DNA from: Bacteroidales bacterium
GTDB lineage: Bacteria > Bacteroidota > Bacteroidia > Bacteroidales > P3
DNA length: 64,000 bases
Direction of reading: 5' to 3'
Assembly (NCBI GenBank): GCA_017633985.1
Contig: JAGBOF010000003.1
Location: forward strand, 1-64,000
The position numbers were made by a program, and so were the translations under genes. This document shows positions 1-11,251 of the stretch, piece after piece (positions within the stretch are counted from its first letter, which is position 1; every line of letters starts with the position of its first letter). Below the pieces are notes generated by a model. That model was not told the origin of the DNA. It made no database searches and saw only the letters and a list, made by a program, of their open reading frames with translations.

Positions 1-3000
1 GTAGCTTTTCTGTACATGAAGCCCGAAGATACGATTGCCTTCGTAGTCTCTGTAACTGTTACCGTTGCGTTCAACGTTGCTTTAACTGAATCAATACCCG
101 ATGCATCAGCCGTACGTACAACAGGATCTGTCTCAACAATTGTCTTCTTCAATGTCGTGAATTCAACATCGTTTTCAGATCTGATTATTGAATCGCCTGT
201 AGTTGCGTTAACCTTTGCATAAGCGTAGTATGTGTAAACCGTAGAATCAAGCAATCCTGTAACGTCGTAGCTGATTTGTTCTTCGGCAGAAGTAACGGTT
301 ACCATTGTGTAGTCACCTTCAGCTTCTTTTACCTTGTAAGCAAATCCCTGTTCAATTACTTCAACATTACCTGCCTTAACGCGGCCGTTCAATGTTGCGC
401 CAGATTCGGTTACAGTAGATGCAGAATATGTCTGAACAGTAGGATATACCTTCGGTCCTTCCAATGTAGTGAACATCTTGTCTTCGCCTCTGTACTCGCC
501 GCTGTCAGTTACTGCGTAAGCAAAGTAAACATATTGTGTATTGGATTTCAAATTAGCAACATTAGCATAATAGTTACCGTCGATAACCTGCGAAGTCACT
601 CTTGTAGTATCGGATGTTCCGCTTACAAAGTATTTGAATCCACTCTGGCTGATGTTTTGAGTTCCTTTAACAATATTACCGTTCAATGTAGCCTTAACTG
701 AATCTACAGCGGTTGCATCCAATGTAGTAACCGTAGGATCGATAATCTTTCCTATCAAAGTAGTGAAGTTCTTAACGTCACCCTTGGTTGTATCACCGTC
801 AGCAACAGCATAAGCACAGTAATAGTATTTAGTCAAAGGTTTCAAACCGCTCAAATCTGCAGATATGTCTGTCTGACCGCTGTAATTAACCAAAGTCTGT
901 TCGCTCATTGCAGTTGTAGTTCCGTAGAAGAAACCTACTTCGGTTATATCTGCACCTTGTTCGTGTTTAGTAACCTTACCGTTAATAGTTGCAGTTGTAG
1001 AATCTATATTTTCAGCTTCCAATGTCTCTACCGTAGGAGGTACTGTCATTGTTGCCGAAGGAAGGGTTCTGAATGTAAGAGTATCACCGTATATTCTCTT
1101 TGTTCCTGTATAGTATGCAGTTGTTACGAATGCATAGTAGGTGTATTCGGTGTATTCTTTCAAATCATTTACAGTATAAGCAAATTCTGATGAAGAAGCG
1201 TCAACCGTAACGGTCTTTGCAGCCGAACCTGATGTCTGGTATACAAATCCGCGTGTTACTATTGCTTCGTCACCAAGGGTAACGGTTGCTCTGAATGTAG
1301 CCTTAATAGAATCGTAATCAGCTTCTGCCATTTCGGTCGTTTTAACTACAGGTTTGTTAGGTATCCATTCGGTTGTTTTGAATGTCTCCCATGAACCGTA
1401 GAATTTAGTTCCGTCAATTGCCTGTGCGTATGCTCTGAAAGAGTATTCAGTGCTTGAAGACAATTCTGTTGCAGTGTATTCAAAGTTAGTTCCCGTAGAT
1501 TCTGACTGATAAGCTTGAGCTGCAGATTCAGGATCTGTTGCCAATCTTAATTCAAATCCCTTGATATTAGGTGTTTCGGAATTCCATTTAACCGAACCTG
1601 TCAATGTAGCAACATTGGAATCGATAGCAGTTGCTATACTTGTAGTTACTTCAGGAGCAACATATTTCTTCAATGTAGTTACATCTATAGAATCCCAATC
1701 AGAATTATTGTATTGACATACCTGACGTACGTAAACTCTGTAATCAGTGGAGTCAAGCAATTGGTCAAACGTATATTTGGTATCGGAAACAGTTACGATT
1801 TCCGAAGAAGTCAAATATGAAGCACTTGCATCCAATGCTTTGGTTATTGCAACATCATAAGCATCTGAATTACCGCTCCATGATACGCTTACAGATTGAT
1901 CGGTAGTTTCAGTAACTTCCAAATCTACAATGTCATCACACTGCATTGGGTTGATACCAGAAGTTGTGAACTTGATGGAATCCCATGTAGAGAATACTGG
2001 AGTGATGAATGTCTGGCTGTTGTAACCGCCCTGAACTGTATCATAGATAAAGTAAGAGCTATCACAATAAGAACGTACATAAACAGTGTATTCCGTTCCA
2101 GGAATCAAATCATTGAATGTAGCACTTTGTGTTGTTGCATCAATGAATTTACCGCTTCTGTTAAGTTTGTACTGCCATTTTTCATCCAATCCCGTAGTTG
2201 TCCAAGAAACAGTTGCTGATGTAGAATCATTTGTAACCATGTTCTCATCTGCGTCGTCAACTTTCAAAGTCAATGTTTCTTCGCAAACTTCTGCAGGAGT
2301 GCTTTGGTTGGTTATCAAACTTACACGTACGTTGTCCATGTACCATGAAGAAATAGTGTTGTCGGTATACTCGAACACAATAGCTTTGTTTTCGCCCTTT
2401 GTCAAAATGTTGTTCAAAGGAATAGTGTATGTTCTGTAATTGTAAGCACCGTCTACACTTGCCAATGAAGGTACTTGCTGGTATGGCAATGAATATATAG
2501 GCTCCCATGTAGTTGAGTCATATATATCATCGGCAACATACAACAACATATTACCTGAAGAAGTTCTGACTGCATTGATTTCCAAAGACAAGTCTTGTAC
2601 ATCACCGTCAAAATAAGGAGTTGCTATAGTTCCTGAATATCTGAATTCCAAAGAAGTAGGGTCCTTTGCAACACCAGTGTTAGCAAATGTAATAATAGAA
2701 GGCATCAATACATTGTAACCCGTTCCTGCATCCTGTGAAGGAGTGGCTTTCAATCTTGTCCAACAAATAGGAATAGCACGGTTTTCAGTATATTTGTTAA
2801 TGTCAAATCCGTCAAACCATCCCATAGATGCATCTATAGGCAAACATTCGGTAGTTTCTTCAAGATATGTAGGTACTGATTCGCTGTTTTCACCGCAATT
2901 AGCAGTTACCTTGATAGCGTAAGTTGCACCAGGTTCAAGTTCTGAAATCACGTAAGAAGAATCATCTACAACAACTTTGTTGAAATCCAACGCAACAGCG

Positions 3001-6000
3001 TCTTTTTCTCTGTAATAAACAGTCCAGGATTCTACTGATTCTTCGTTATCAGTCCAATGTAAATTAATGCTGTAAGGTTTCTTTCTACCTTCCATTCTCA
3101 AGTTAGAAACAGAAGCACAGTTAGATCCCTCGATTCTGATATTATCAATAGCAGGTGCAGGATCATGAGGTGTTTCAACACCATTATGCCAATAGAATAC
3201 TATTTGATAAATCTGTCCTTTAACTCCGTCAAGTTTGAACGATGCGTGTTTCCATGCATTTACACCGTAGATATTTCTCATCAAAGCTTTGCCGCCGTTA
3301 TTGTATTGAGGCTCTCCGCTTGTAGGTATCTTGGCATTTGAAGGAAGCAAGTAAAGATTCAAGTTAGAACCTGTTTCTCTACCGCCTGTGTAGTAGTCAA
3401 ATTCCAAATTGTATTCAGCATCGTCACCGAACTGAACGCTCATTGCAGCATAAGTGTATGAAGTGCTGTTCCAGTTACATGTATTGTGATCTCCGTTATC
3501 ATCGGATACATACAAAGCATGGTGTGTCGTTCCGTCTCCCGCAAGGTCGGCAACACCTACTGCAGAACCTATATACCATTGGTTGGATCCGTTACCTGTC
3601 ATAGTAAAGGTATTGTTCTTTGCAGCATCTTCAAAGTCCATAACAAACGGAAATTCTTTTACAGTCTTTCCTAATGTAGAGAATGTAACTTCGTTGGAAG
3701 AATTAGATGAAGACTGTGAACAGTCTGCCGTTACGTATACTGAATATTTAGCACCTGCTGCCAAACCGTCAAGAGTATATTTTACAATATTATCTTCCTT
3801 ATCAGGACTTACCTGTTTGGTCTGTTCGTCTCCGCCAGGTACCAATCTGTAATGAATAGTCCATAGTGAAGCCTCACCGTTTTCTTTCCACTGTAAATCT
3901 GCAGATTCGTCAGACAAATCATTAACCGTTAATTCGGTTGGTTGTGGGCAATCGTTACCCATGATCGTGATATTATCAACAGCTGCAGGAGGGTTGGTTC
4001 CGTACATATAACTATTATTGTACCAATAGAATACCAAATAATAAGTCTTATTGGAAACGTCATTCAAAGGTTCTGATTTGAAAGAAGTCCATGTGTCTGC
4101 ATTGTAAGCCGATAAGATTCTTGTACCTGCAGGAAGTCCGCTTTGAGGCACTTCGCTTGTAGCAGGCATTAGATATACATACAATTTGTTATAATCTCCG
4201 TAGCCGTATCCGCCTACCATGTAATCAAATGAAATTTGATACTCTTTCTTATCACCGAATTTTACAGGAATAGTTGCATAAGCATGCGCAATACCTGCTT
4301 GGTAGTGATAACTTCCCAAAGTATCATCGGAAAGATATAATGCAGTTCCTTTTCCAGTAGCGCCCAAAGAATCATAAGGTGCCGTACCTATTGTCCAGTA
4401 CATAGTTTCTTCATTGGATGAAGTCATGTCTACAACATTGGTCTTGGATTCATCTTCGAAATCCAATATATAACCGTTATCAGTTACTTCTGCAACTGCA
4501 CTTGTAGTTCTGAATGCTATAACAGAAGATTTTGCATTGCCTTCGTCACCGCAATCAGCAATAACGTAAACATTGTATTTAGTTCTTCCTTCCAATCCTG
4601 TTATTGTATAGAAAGTATCTGTTATATTCAAAACGTCAGTCCAAGGTGCATCGTCACCCGTGTTGTCTTCTTCCTTAATGTAATAAAGACTCCATGACTG
4701 TCCGTTATTGCCGCCCCATGTTACGGTTGCATAATCTTCACCCAATGCAGGAGTGGCAACATCAGAAGGTTTTGCACAATCATTACCCGTAATAGAAAGA
4801 TTGTCTATTGCTGCCGGTAGTCCGCCGCCGTAAGAATGCCATACGAATATCAACTGTTGTTGTGTATTTTCAACACCTGTAACCTCGTAAGAAACGTGTG
4901 TCCAGTCAGACATCTGATAAATACGTTCAGTGTTCAATCTCTTGCCCGAAGGATAACCAGTTGCAGGAACGTCTCCGTCAGTCAAATAAACGCTTAAGAA
5001 TGATTGTGAGTCATCGTTTTCACTGTTCCAAGAATAGTAATATCCTTCAGCTTTTACGTCAAACTCAATACTGTATTCAGCCTTGTCGCCGAATTGAACG
5101 TTCAATGCTGCATAAGCATAAGTTCCGTAACCGTAGAAACTTTGATAAGAAGTTTCAGTTCCCAAATACATGGATTTGCTGCCGTCTTTTGCAGTAGCCG
5201 AGCCTATAACCCAAGGATATGTAGTATACCAAGAATATGAAGGATCTGTTGCAGAGAATGCAAAGTCTTTTATATCATCACCTTCGAAATCCTGTTCATA
5301 AGGAACACTTACAGGATTAGTCTTTGTAGTGAATGTAACAACTATAGAAGAATCTTCGCTTTCTTCACTACCGCAATTAACCTTTACCCATACAGTGTAA
5401 ACAGTGTTTGCTTCCAAGTTAGTCAATTCAGCTTCTTTGTCTGTAACTGCCATTACTTGAAGTTCCGTATCACTGCCTTCTGCTTTATAGTAAACGTTCC
5501 ATTTGTTATTGGTTTCAGTATTGTCTTCGAAAGTAACCTTTGCCGTTGTATTGGTTACCTGTGAAACCTCAACACTGTTAAAGTCTATACCTACACATTG
5601 AGGAATATAATTTACTTTCACCTCATCAAAATACCAAGAGTTGGTGTAGTAGTTACCCCACGGATATGTAGAAGGTATGTCCGTATATTTAATTGCAATG
5701 TATCTGTTATCACCTTCAGGTAAATCAGAACCGTTTAACAAAACTGATTCATAATGCCAATCGTATTGATCTCCGTCGTTGAAATCAGCCAACTGTTTGA
5801 TAGCCGTAAATGAAGAAGTGTCCATAATGTCTGTCATAACACCTATTTCCATTTTACCGGGAACATCATAGTTGTACATTGCCATTGCATTCTGACGGTA
5901 CCAGAATGTAAGACGCAATTGTGAAAGATCTTCGTCAATCAACGGTAAAGCGATAAGAGCGTCACCGCCTTTGATTTCCATTGTGTAATTTCCTTCATAC

Positions 6001-7448
6001 GAAGCGCTCGATCCTTGTGTAACGAATGCATAGTCAGGATTTGTTACTTTAGTCCAGCAATCCAATGCCTCGGATCCTGCTTCAAAACCTGTATAGTAAG
6101 GCAAATCCGCTGCAGGGATAGTTGCACATGCAGTCTTGAAATAAACGTGTGAAGTAGAATCGTCACCGTCTTCACCGCCGCACAATGTTACAACATATAT
6201 TTCATATCTTGTGTCTGCTTTCAAATCCGATATTTCGGTACCTTCAGGTGAATCTGCTTCTACATGCTGCCAGTCATTGGTTCCGTCTTCTTTGTAATAA
6301 ATCTTCCAAGCTTCATGACTTTCGTTATTATCAGTGAAAGCAACCGTCAAACTGCTTGAAGTTCTGTCGGTAAGTTCAACTGAATTCTTCGAAGGAGCTG
6401 CGCAAGAAGGAATCAAAGATACTTTGAAATCATCCAAATACCATGAATTCTGTTGGAAATTCGGCAAATCATATATCAAAGCGATGTTATTATCTGAACC
6501 TGTTAATTGAGTTCCTGCGAAATCAACCGTAACTTCGAAATAATTGGTATGATCAGGGAATACAACCGTATCAACAGCTTCGAAAGTAGAAGAATCCAAA
6601 GGATTGCTCATTGCTCCTACTACGATGTAACCTGTATTTGCATTCCAATTGCTTGTAGTCTTTACCCAGAAAGTCAATATTAAATTGTTGATGTCTTCGG
6701 TAAAGGCAGGAGTTGCTATCATACATCTGTAATCACGGAATTCCATCGAAGTGTTTCCGCTGTGTGCATAAGTTGTGTTGTTCTTCAAAAGATTAGGGAA
6801 TCCTGCAGAGTTTTTCTCTGTAATAGTCCAACAATCCAAAGAACCGTCACCTTCTTCAAATCCTTCCGTCCAAGGAAGTTCGGAAACAGATCCGCATGCA
6901 GTTTTGAATGAAATAGCTGCTGATGCTTCTCCCTGACCTGCCGAACAAACAGGAACGACATAAGCATTGTAAGTAGTAGATGAAGACAAATTCTGAAGGG
7001 TAACTTCGTTTTCAGAAGTTTCGATAACATTGTCTTCTTTATAATCTTCTTCGGAAGAAAGTTTGTAATAAATCTTCCATGAAGAGTTTTCATTGTCGGT
7101 AAATGACAATGTAGCTTCAGTTTGTGTAGTTGAAGTGCATGCCAATTCTCCCGAAATGGAAGGACATGAAGGCATTTCGTCCACTTTCACTGCATCGATA
7201 TACCAAGAAGTGTTAGAACCTCCTGATTCAGCCATAGTGTAACGCAAAGCCAATACGGCATCCGAAGGAACACCGTCAAGACCTACCTGAAATTGATGGA
7301 AAGTTCCGGTATTTGTGCCGGCAAAATCATCAACAGGTTCGTCCGTCAAGGACACAAACGTAGAGGTATCATCCTTATCGGTCAAATAACCTGCTTCGAA
7401 TGTACCTGCTGCTCCCCAATTTTGAGTTGTCGTACCGTTTTGACGATA
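1..7448 (-). CDS. Giant FN3 / cleaved-adhesin-like surface protein, main reading frame (C-terminus off window)
   Basis: The minus frame is in the same phase as the signal peptide at 7760 and reads open wherever I checked it, down to base 1. About 2,480 residues are visible, and the C-terminus lies outside the window. The N-terminal two thirds alternates FN3 modules (phrases like WKIYYK, TRYEIYVVTLCG, AKYSVYVTADC) with beta-sandwich units of the cleaved-adhesin/MAM kind (PF07675-like: DCWT, LTFWYRQN, NSWYLDDFKV). From about 2250 to 1 it becomes a tandem array of FN3-like repeats with TLNG, VTESG-type and TYYAYAV motifs. Such proteins are secreted or surface-attached adhesins or glycan-binding proteins, often T9SS cargo, but the sorting domain would lie off-window. 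The frame is cut from its signal peptide by a TAG at 7449-7451; the first in-frame ATG after that is at 7235. Function beyond adhesion or binding is inference. Confidence 0.75.
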
Positions 7449-7760
7449 CTAGAATGTGAATCTGGAGCCGTCATAACTTCCGTCAAACTCCGGGAAAACT
7501 ACAACAGCCGTTCCGCCTTTGAATTCCAAAGCGTAACTTCCGTCATAGCAAGTGTTGTTACCGCCGCCTGTGCTTGACAATGCCTGGCGGTGTACGTCTG
7601 ACCCACTCTCTTGGAATATGGTCAAACAGTCCCATTTCCCCGACTCGGAGTCTTCGAATCCGTAGGTGTAACCCTGCCAGATCTTACAGTTCTCCTGCGA
7701 GAAACCGCTCACTGCCCATAAGAGCATTAACGTGAGCAGAAAACCTAACTTGTTTTTCAT
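7449..7760 (-). pseudogene. N-terminal fragment of the giant adhesin gene, ended by an in-frame TAG
   Basis: The start chosen is ATG 7760, which opens a clear signal peptide (MKNKLGFLLTLMLLWAVSG, cleavage near FSQ-EN). The upstream in-frame ATG at 7799 only adds a lysine-rich stretch. After about 100 residues that begin a cleaved-adhesin-like domain (DCLTIF, YALEFKGG, SRFTF), the frame meets TAG at 7449-7451. The residues after the stop are YRQNG. The paralogous module near 5930-5950 reads TFWYRQNA, so the TAG stands where a TGG (Trp) is expected. TAG is a normal stop elsewhere here (the TolC gene at 29482 ends in TAG), so recoding is unlikely. A nonsense mutation, a strain-specific off state or a sequencing error are the alternatives. 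Confidence 0.8.
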
Positions 7761-8058
7761 TTTACTTTTGTTTTTAGTTATACTTATTTTTTTCTTCAAC
7801 TTTCTTTTATAAAAAGTTAAATTGCGTCAAATTTCAAAATTTAATTCATTACCTCCAAATTTAATTAAAAGAAATTAAACTGCCCAAATGTTAAATTATT
7901 ATAAATCAAAACGAAAAACTTTTCTTTTAAAATTAGTTTTGTGTTAATAACTCTGTTTTGAACTGAATTTTATAGCATCAATACAATTCAAATTTATTAA
8001 AATCCTATCATGCGAATGAATTTTATAGTCTGTTACTATCAAATTATTCAAAAAATTT

Positions 8059-8211
8059 CACGCCTGAAAACAGTGTTCATACATAACAAGTTACAAACAC
8101 GCCGTAAAAAAATATTAATCAGGCTGATTATTTTATTAAAACGCCGTTTCAGTAAATTTTTACGCCGTCTTATTTCAGGCGTATTATTTATAATTTTTTC
8201 AGCGCTGAAAA
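8059..8211. repeat. Intergenic CGCCGT/CAGGCG palindrome cluster (copy 1), within a 534-bp gap
   Basis: An outer 10-bp inverted repeat, ACGCCTGAAA at 8060-8069 and TTTCAGGCGT at 8173-8182, encloses AATCAG-G-CTGATT and several CGCCGT words; TTCAGCGCTGAA follows at 8199-8210. The same words recur near 16180, 38450-38520, 41665-41740, 45465-45540, 53675-53756 and 59491-59574. Apart from this cluster and the promoter at 8263, I see nothing in 7761-8294; ORFs called there read through the palindromes and are not credible. Confidence 0.6.
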
Positions 8212-8262
8212 TATTTGTTCTACCATTATTAAATATAAAGCCAATATTTAGGAAAAATTTTC

Positions 8263-8270
8263 TATCTTTG
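8263..8270 (+). promoter_or_regulatory. Bacteroidota -7 promoter box TATCTTTG
   Basis: TATCTTTG lies 24 bp before the ATG of the aldo/keto reductase and matches the TAnnTTTG consensus. No clear -33 TTTG is seen. Confidence 0.6.
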
Positions 8271-8294
8271 CAAACTGAACAATTATAATCAACT

Positions 8295-9674
8295 ATGGAA
8301 GAAAAGAAAAACATAAACAGGCGTGAATTCTTAAAACGTCTGACAATGGTATCAGGTGCTGCGGCAGCAACCATGTTTTTAGATCCCGTAACGAGCGTTG
8401 CCAAAACGGTGATGAGCGATCCTAAACAAGACAATACGGACAACAAGATGACTTACCGTGTAAACAGAAATACCAATGACAGTGTTTCTTTGTTGGGATT
8501 CGGTATGATGCGTCTGCCTAACGAAAACAAAATAATAAATCAAAACGCAGTGAACCGTATGGTGGATTATGCCATCGCTCACGGAGTAAATTATTTTGAT
8601 ACGGCACCGGTTTATCACGGCGGAAAGAGTGAAACGGCTACTGGTATAGCACTTAAACGCCATGACAGAAAGAAATTTTTCGTTGCAACCAAACTTTCCA
8701 ATTTTGATAAGAAGACTTGGACGCGTGAAGCATCGGAAAAGATGTACCACGATTCGTTCAAAAACCTGCAGGTTGATGTGATAGATTATTATCTTTTGCA
8801 CAGCATAGGCGGCAACGGCACTAACGAACTTAACGAAAGGTTTGTCGATAACGGTATGATGGACTTTTTGGTTAATGAAAGGAAGGCAGGACGTATCCGT
8901 AACTTGGGTTTCTCTTATCACGGTGACGTAAAAGTCTTTGACCAATTCCTTTCAATGCATAAGAAGTATCATTGGGATTTTGTACAGATACAAATGAATT
9001 ACGTTGATTGGCGCCATGCTTCGATAACAAAGAATGATTGGGGCGGAGATGCTGACGGCGATGCGGAATATTTGTACAATAAACTTACAAAGATGAATAT
9101 TCCTGTCGTTATCATGGAACCTTTACGCGGAGGAAGATTGGCAAATGTACCTCAAGACGTTGCGCAGGATTTGAAACAACGCCGTCCGAATGATTCTATA
9201 GCATCTTGGGCTTTCCGTTGGTGCGGCTCTTACCCTAATGTACTTACGGCATTAAGCGGTATGAGTAAGATGGAAGATTTGCAGGACAACATAAAATCAT
9301 ACTCTCCGCTTGAACCTTGTACGGACAGCGAAAATGCATTATTAGCCGCTGCAGCCGACAAAATAGGAGGTTATCCGACCATACCGTGTACACAATGCAA
9401 TTATTGTATGCCTTGTCCTTTCGGCGTGGAAATACCTAAAAACTTCGCTTATTACAATGAACAGATAGACAAACGCATAATTCCGCTTCCTGACAAGTCA
9501 GCAAAAGATTATGCAGAGCGTGCGGATTTATTCAAAGACGGATTCCACAAAACTTTGAAGTTGGAAGAAGATGCCACCAAGTGCAGGGATTGCGGTATAT
9601 GCCTGTCTAAATGTCCTCAAAAGATACGTATACCTAACCAATTGCAGAGAATAAAAGAAATCCTGAATGCATAA
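8295..9674 (+). CDS. Tat-exported aldo/keto reductase with C-terminal 2x[4Fe-4S] ferredoxin domain
   Basis: This 459-residue protein begins with a twin-arginine-type signal (NRREFLKRLTMVSGAAAATM), so it is probably folded with its cofactors before export. Residues about 50-340 form an aldo/keto reductase barrel. The usual catalytic residues are recognisable in FDTAPVYHGG (Asp, Tyr), VATKLS (Lys) and YYLLHS (His). The C-terminus carries two cysteine clusters, CTQCNYCMPC and CRDCGICLSKCP, typical of 4Fe-4S ferredoxin modules. This architecture is common in anaerobes and probably couples NAD(P)H or ferredoxin to reduction of an unknown carbonyl substrate. It has its own promoter at 8263 and ends at a shared bidirectional terminator. 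Confidence 0.9.
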   Translation: MEEKKNINRREFLKRLTMVSGAAAATMFLDPVTSVAKTVMSDPKQDNTDNKMTYRVNRNTNDSVSLLGFGMMRLPNENKIINQNAVNRMVDYAIAHGVNYFDTAPVYHGGKSETATGIALKRHDRKKFFVATKLSNFDKKTWTREASEKMYHDSFKNLQVDVIDYYLLHSIGGNGTNELNERFVDNGMMDFLVNERKAGRIRNLGFSYHGDVKVFDQFLSMHKKYHWDFVQIQMNYVDWRHASITKNDWGGDADGDAEYLYNKLTKMNIPVVIMEPLRGGRLANVPQDVAQDLKQRRPNDSIASWAFRWCGSYPNVLTALSGMSKMEDLQDNIKSYSPLEPCTDSENALLAAAADKIGGYPTIPCTQCNYCMPCPFGVEIPKNFAYYNEQIDKRIIPLPDKSAKDYAERADLFKDGFHKTLKLEEDATKCRDCGICLSKCPQKIRIPNQLQRIKEILNA

Positions 9675-9726
9675 GGCTGACAAGATACGGTTTTAAGACA
9701 ATAACCTATTTAAATAATACAATGAT

Positions 9727-9755
9727 AACGCCGCTTTTTAATTGAAAGCGGCGTT
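9727..9755. terminator. Bidirectional intrinsic terminator between convergent genes
   Basis: A perfect 11-bp stem (AACGCCGCTTT / AAAGCGGCGTT) with a 7-nt loop is followed by a T-rich stretch on the plus strand. It separates the plus aldo/keto reductase from the minus trk operon and shares the CGCCG word with the palindrome family. Confidence 0.75.
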
Positions 9756-9772
9756 AGTTTTATTTACTGTAT

Positions 9773-11251
9773 TTAACGTTTCCAGAATGATTTTGAGAAA
9801 ACGGAATATACAGTTATCAATTCCAAACGTCCTGCACACATCATAAATGCCATAAGCACTTTGGCAAAAGGTGAAAAATGTGAGAAATTGCCGTATGCCG
9901 ACATACCGAAACCCGGTCCCATATTACACAACGATGTTATTGACGATATAACAGATTCTTCCAGTCCTATACCTGTTGCAACCAATATCAAAGAACCCAC
10001 AACCAATGAAATTACGTAAAGCATAAACATGTTAAAGACGTTGAAGATGGTTTCGTCCTGTAACATCTTTCCGTTTAAAGTAACAGGTATAAAAGCATTT
10101 GAATGCAATCCGCGGCTTATTGTATTTCTGGCGTTTTTAAACAAGACCATCATTCTTACCAATTTCAATCCGCCTGTTGTGGAACCGCTCATTGCACCCG
10201 AATTCATAAGCATTATAAGTATCAGAACTGCACCTATTGGCCACAGTGAATATTCGCAGTTTATCAATCCCGTAGAGGTTATCACGGAAGAAACCATAAA
10301 CAATGAATTGCGCAATGTCTGTTCTATATTTCCGCTCTTTGAAAACGTCATAAGGAATATAAGAATCACGCAAATCAATACTACGGAATAATACACCCGC
10401 AACTCTTCGCTTTTTCTTATCTCTTTAAAGTCTCCTTTAGCCGCCGAATAAATGAAAAGGATATTTGTACCTGACAAAAGCATAAATCCAGTCATGGCAT
10501 ACTGTATCTGCGGAGCAAAAGCAGCTGCCGAAGCATTTTTGGAACTCAATCCCGCAGTCGCTACGGTTGTAAAAGCATGGCAAACGGCGTCATATAATGA
10601 CATTCCCAATAAATAATAGGTAAAAAAGTATATCAGCGTCAAAGAAATGTACACTATAAGCAAAGCTTTGGATGTCTCACGTATATGCGGCGCTATTTTG
10701 CTTTTGGTAATTCCCGCAACCTCGGCGGAAAATAATGCCATACCTCCCCCGCCTACAAAAGGAATAACTGAAAGCATTATAACTATTATACCTATACCGC
10801 CTATCCATTGTGTCATAACACGCCACAGTCCTACGGAATACGGCAGGGATTCAACATCGTTGAGAACCGACGAACCTGTTGTGGTAAAGCCGCTCATAGT
10901 TTCGAAATAAGCGTCAATAAAAGACGGTATATAACCTCCGATATATGCAGGCAATGCTCCGAAGAACGAAAAAATTATCCATATAAGCGTAACTATCAAA
11001 AATCCTGTACGTTTATCTATCTCAAGCGAACGTTTCCTGAAAGGCAACCACATCAATATGCCAGCAAAAAGCGTTATACCCGCTCCAGTAAGCATACTCT
11101 TGACGGCAAGGTATTGATGTGCGACAAAGGATGCGCTTGTGCAAACAAGCATAAACAGGCTTTCCATCACAAGCAATATTCCCATCACGCGGAACAGGCT
11201 TGCAAACATCTTAATATTAGGGTTCTTCCGTTTTATTCTTACTTCCTTCAT
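9773..11251 (-). CDS. trkH: TrkH-family potassium uptake channel subunit (second copy)
   Basis: A 492-residue integral membrane protein of the TrkH/KtrB family, which conducts K+ (sometimes Na+) across the inner membrane when gated by a TrkA RCK protein. The four P-loop/selectivity segments are visible: SGFTTTGSS, TTVATAGLSS, SSVITSTGLI and CNMGPGFG, each with the expected glycine. Hydrophobic helices fill the rest, and the length is normal. Its ATG overlaps the stop of the upstream trkH paralogue by 4 bp (ATGA), so the two are translationally coupled in a trkA-trkH-trkH operon read on the minus strand. Confidence 0.92.
   Translation of the reverse strand: MKEVRIKRKNPNIKMFASLFRVMGILLVMESLFMLVCTSASFVAHQYLAVKSMLTGAGITLFAGILMWLPFRKRSLEIDKRTGFLIVTLIWIIFSFFGALPAYIGGYIPSFIDAYFETMSGFTTTGSSVLNDVESLPYSVGLWRVMTQWIGGIGIIVIMLSVIPFVGGGGMALFSAEVAGITKSKIAPHIRETSKALLIVYISLTLIYFFTYYLLGMSLYDAVCHAFTTVATAGLSSKNASAAAFAPQIQYAMTGFMLLSGTNILFIYSAAKGDFKEIRKSEELRVYYSVVLICVILIFLMTFSKSGNIEQTLRNSLFMVSSVITSTGLINCEYSLWPIGAVLILIMLMNSGAMSGSTTGGLKLVRMMVLFKNARNTISRGLHSNAFIPVTLNGKMLQDETIFNVFNMFMLYVISLVVGSLILVATGIGLEESVISSITSLCNMGPGFGMSAYGNFSHFSPFAKVLMAFMMCAGRLELITVYSVFSKSFWKR

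Noticed and set aside
1-7448. Stop-codon reassignment (TAG read as an amino acid)
   Set aside because: The TolC-family gene at 28121-29482 ends with TAG at the expected length, and I saw no other in-frame TAG in an intact gene.
8010-8446. Overlapping ORFs on both strands (92 and 132 codons) in the gap before the aldo/keto reductase
   Set aside because: They read through the palindrome cluster and into the real gene's 5' end, lack domains, and are rich in Arg/Lys/Ile/Phe from AT-rich repeats.
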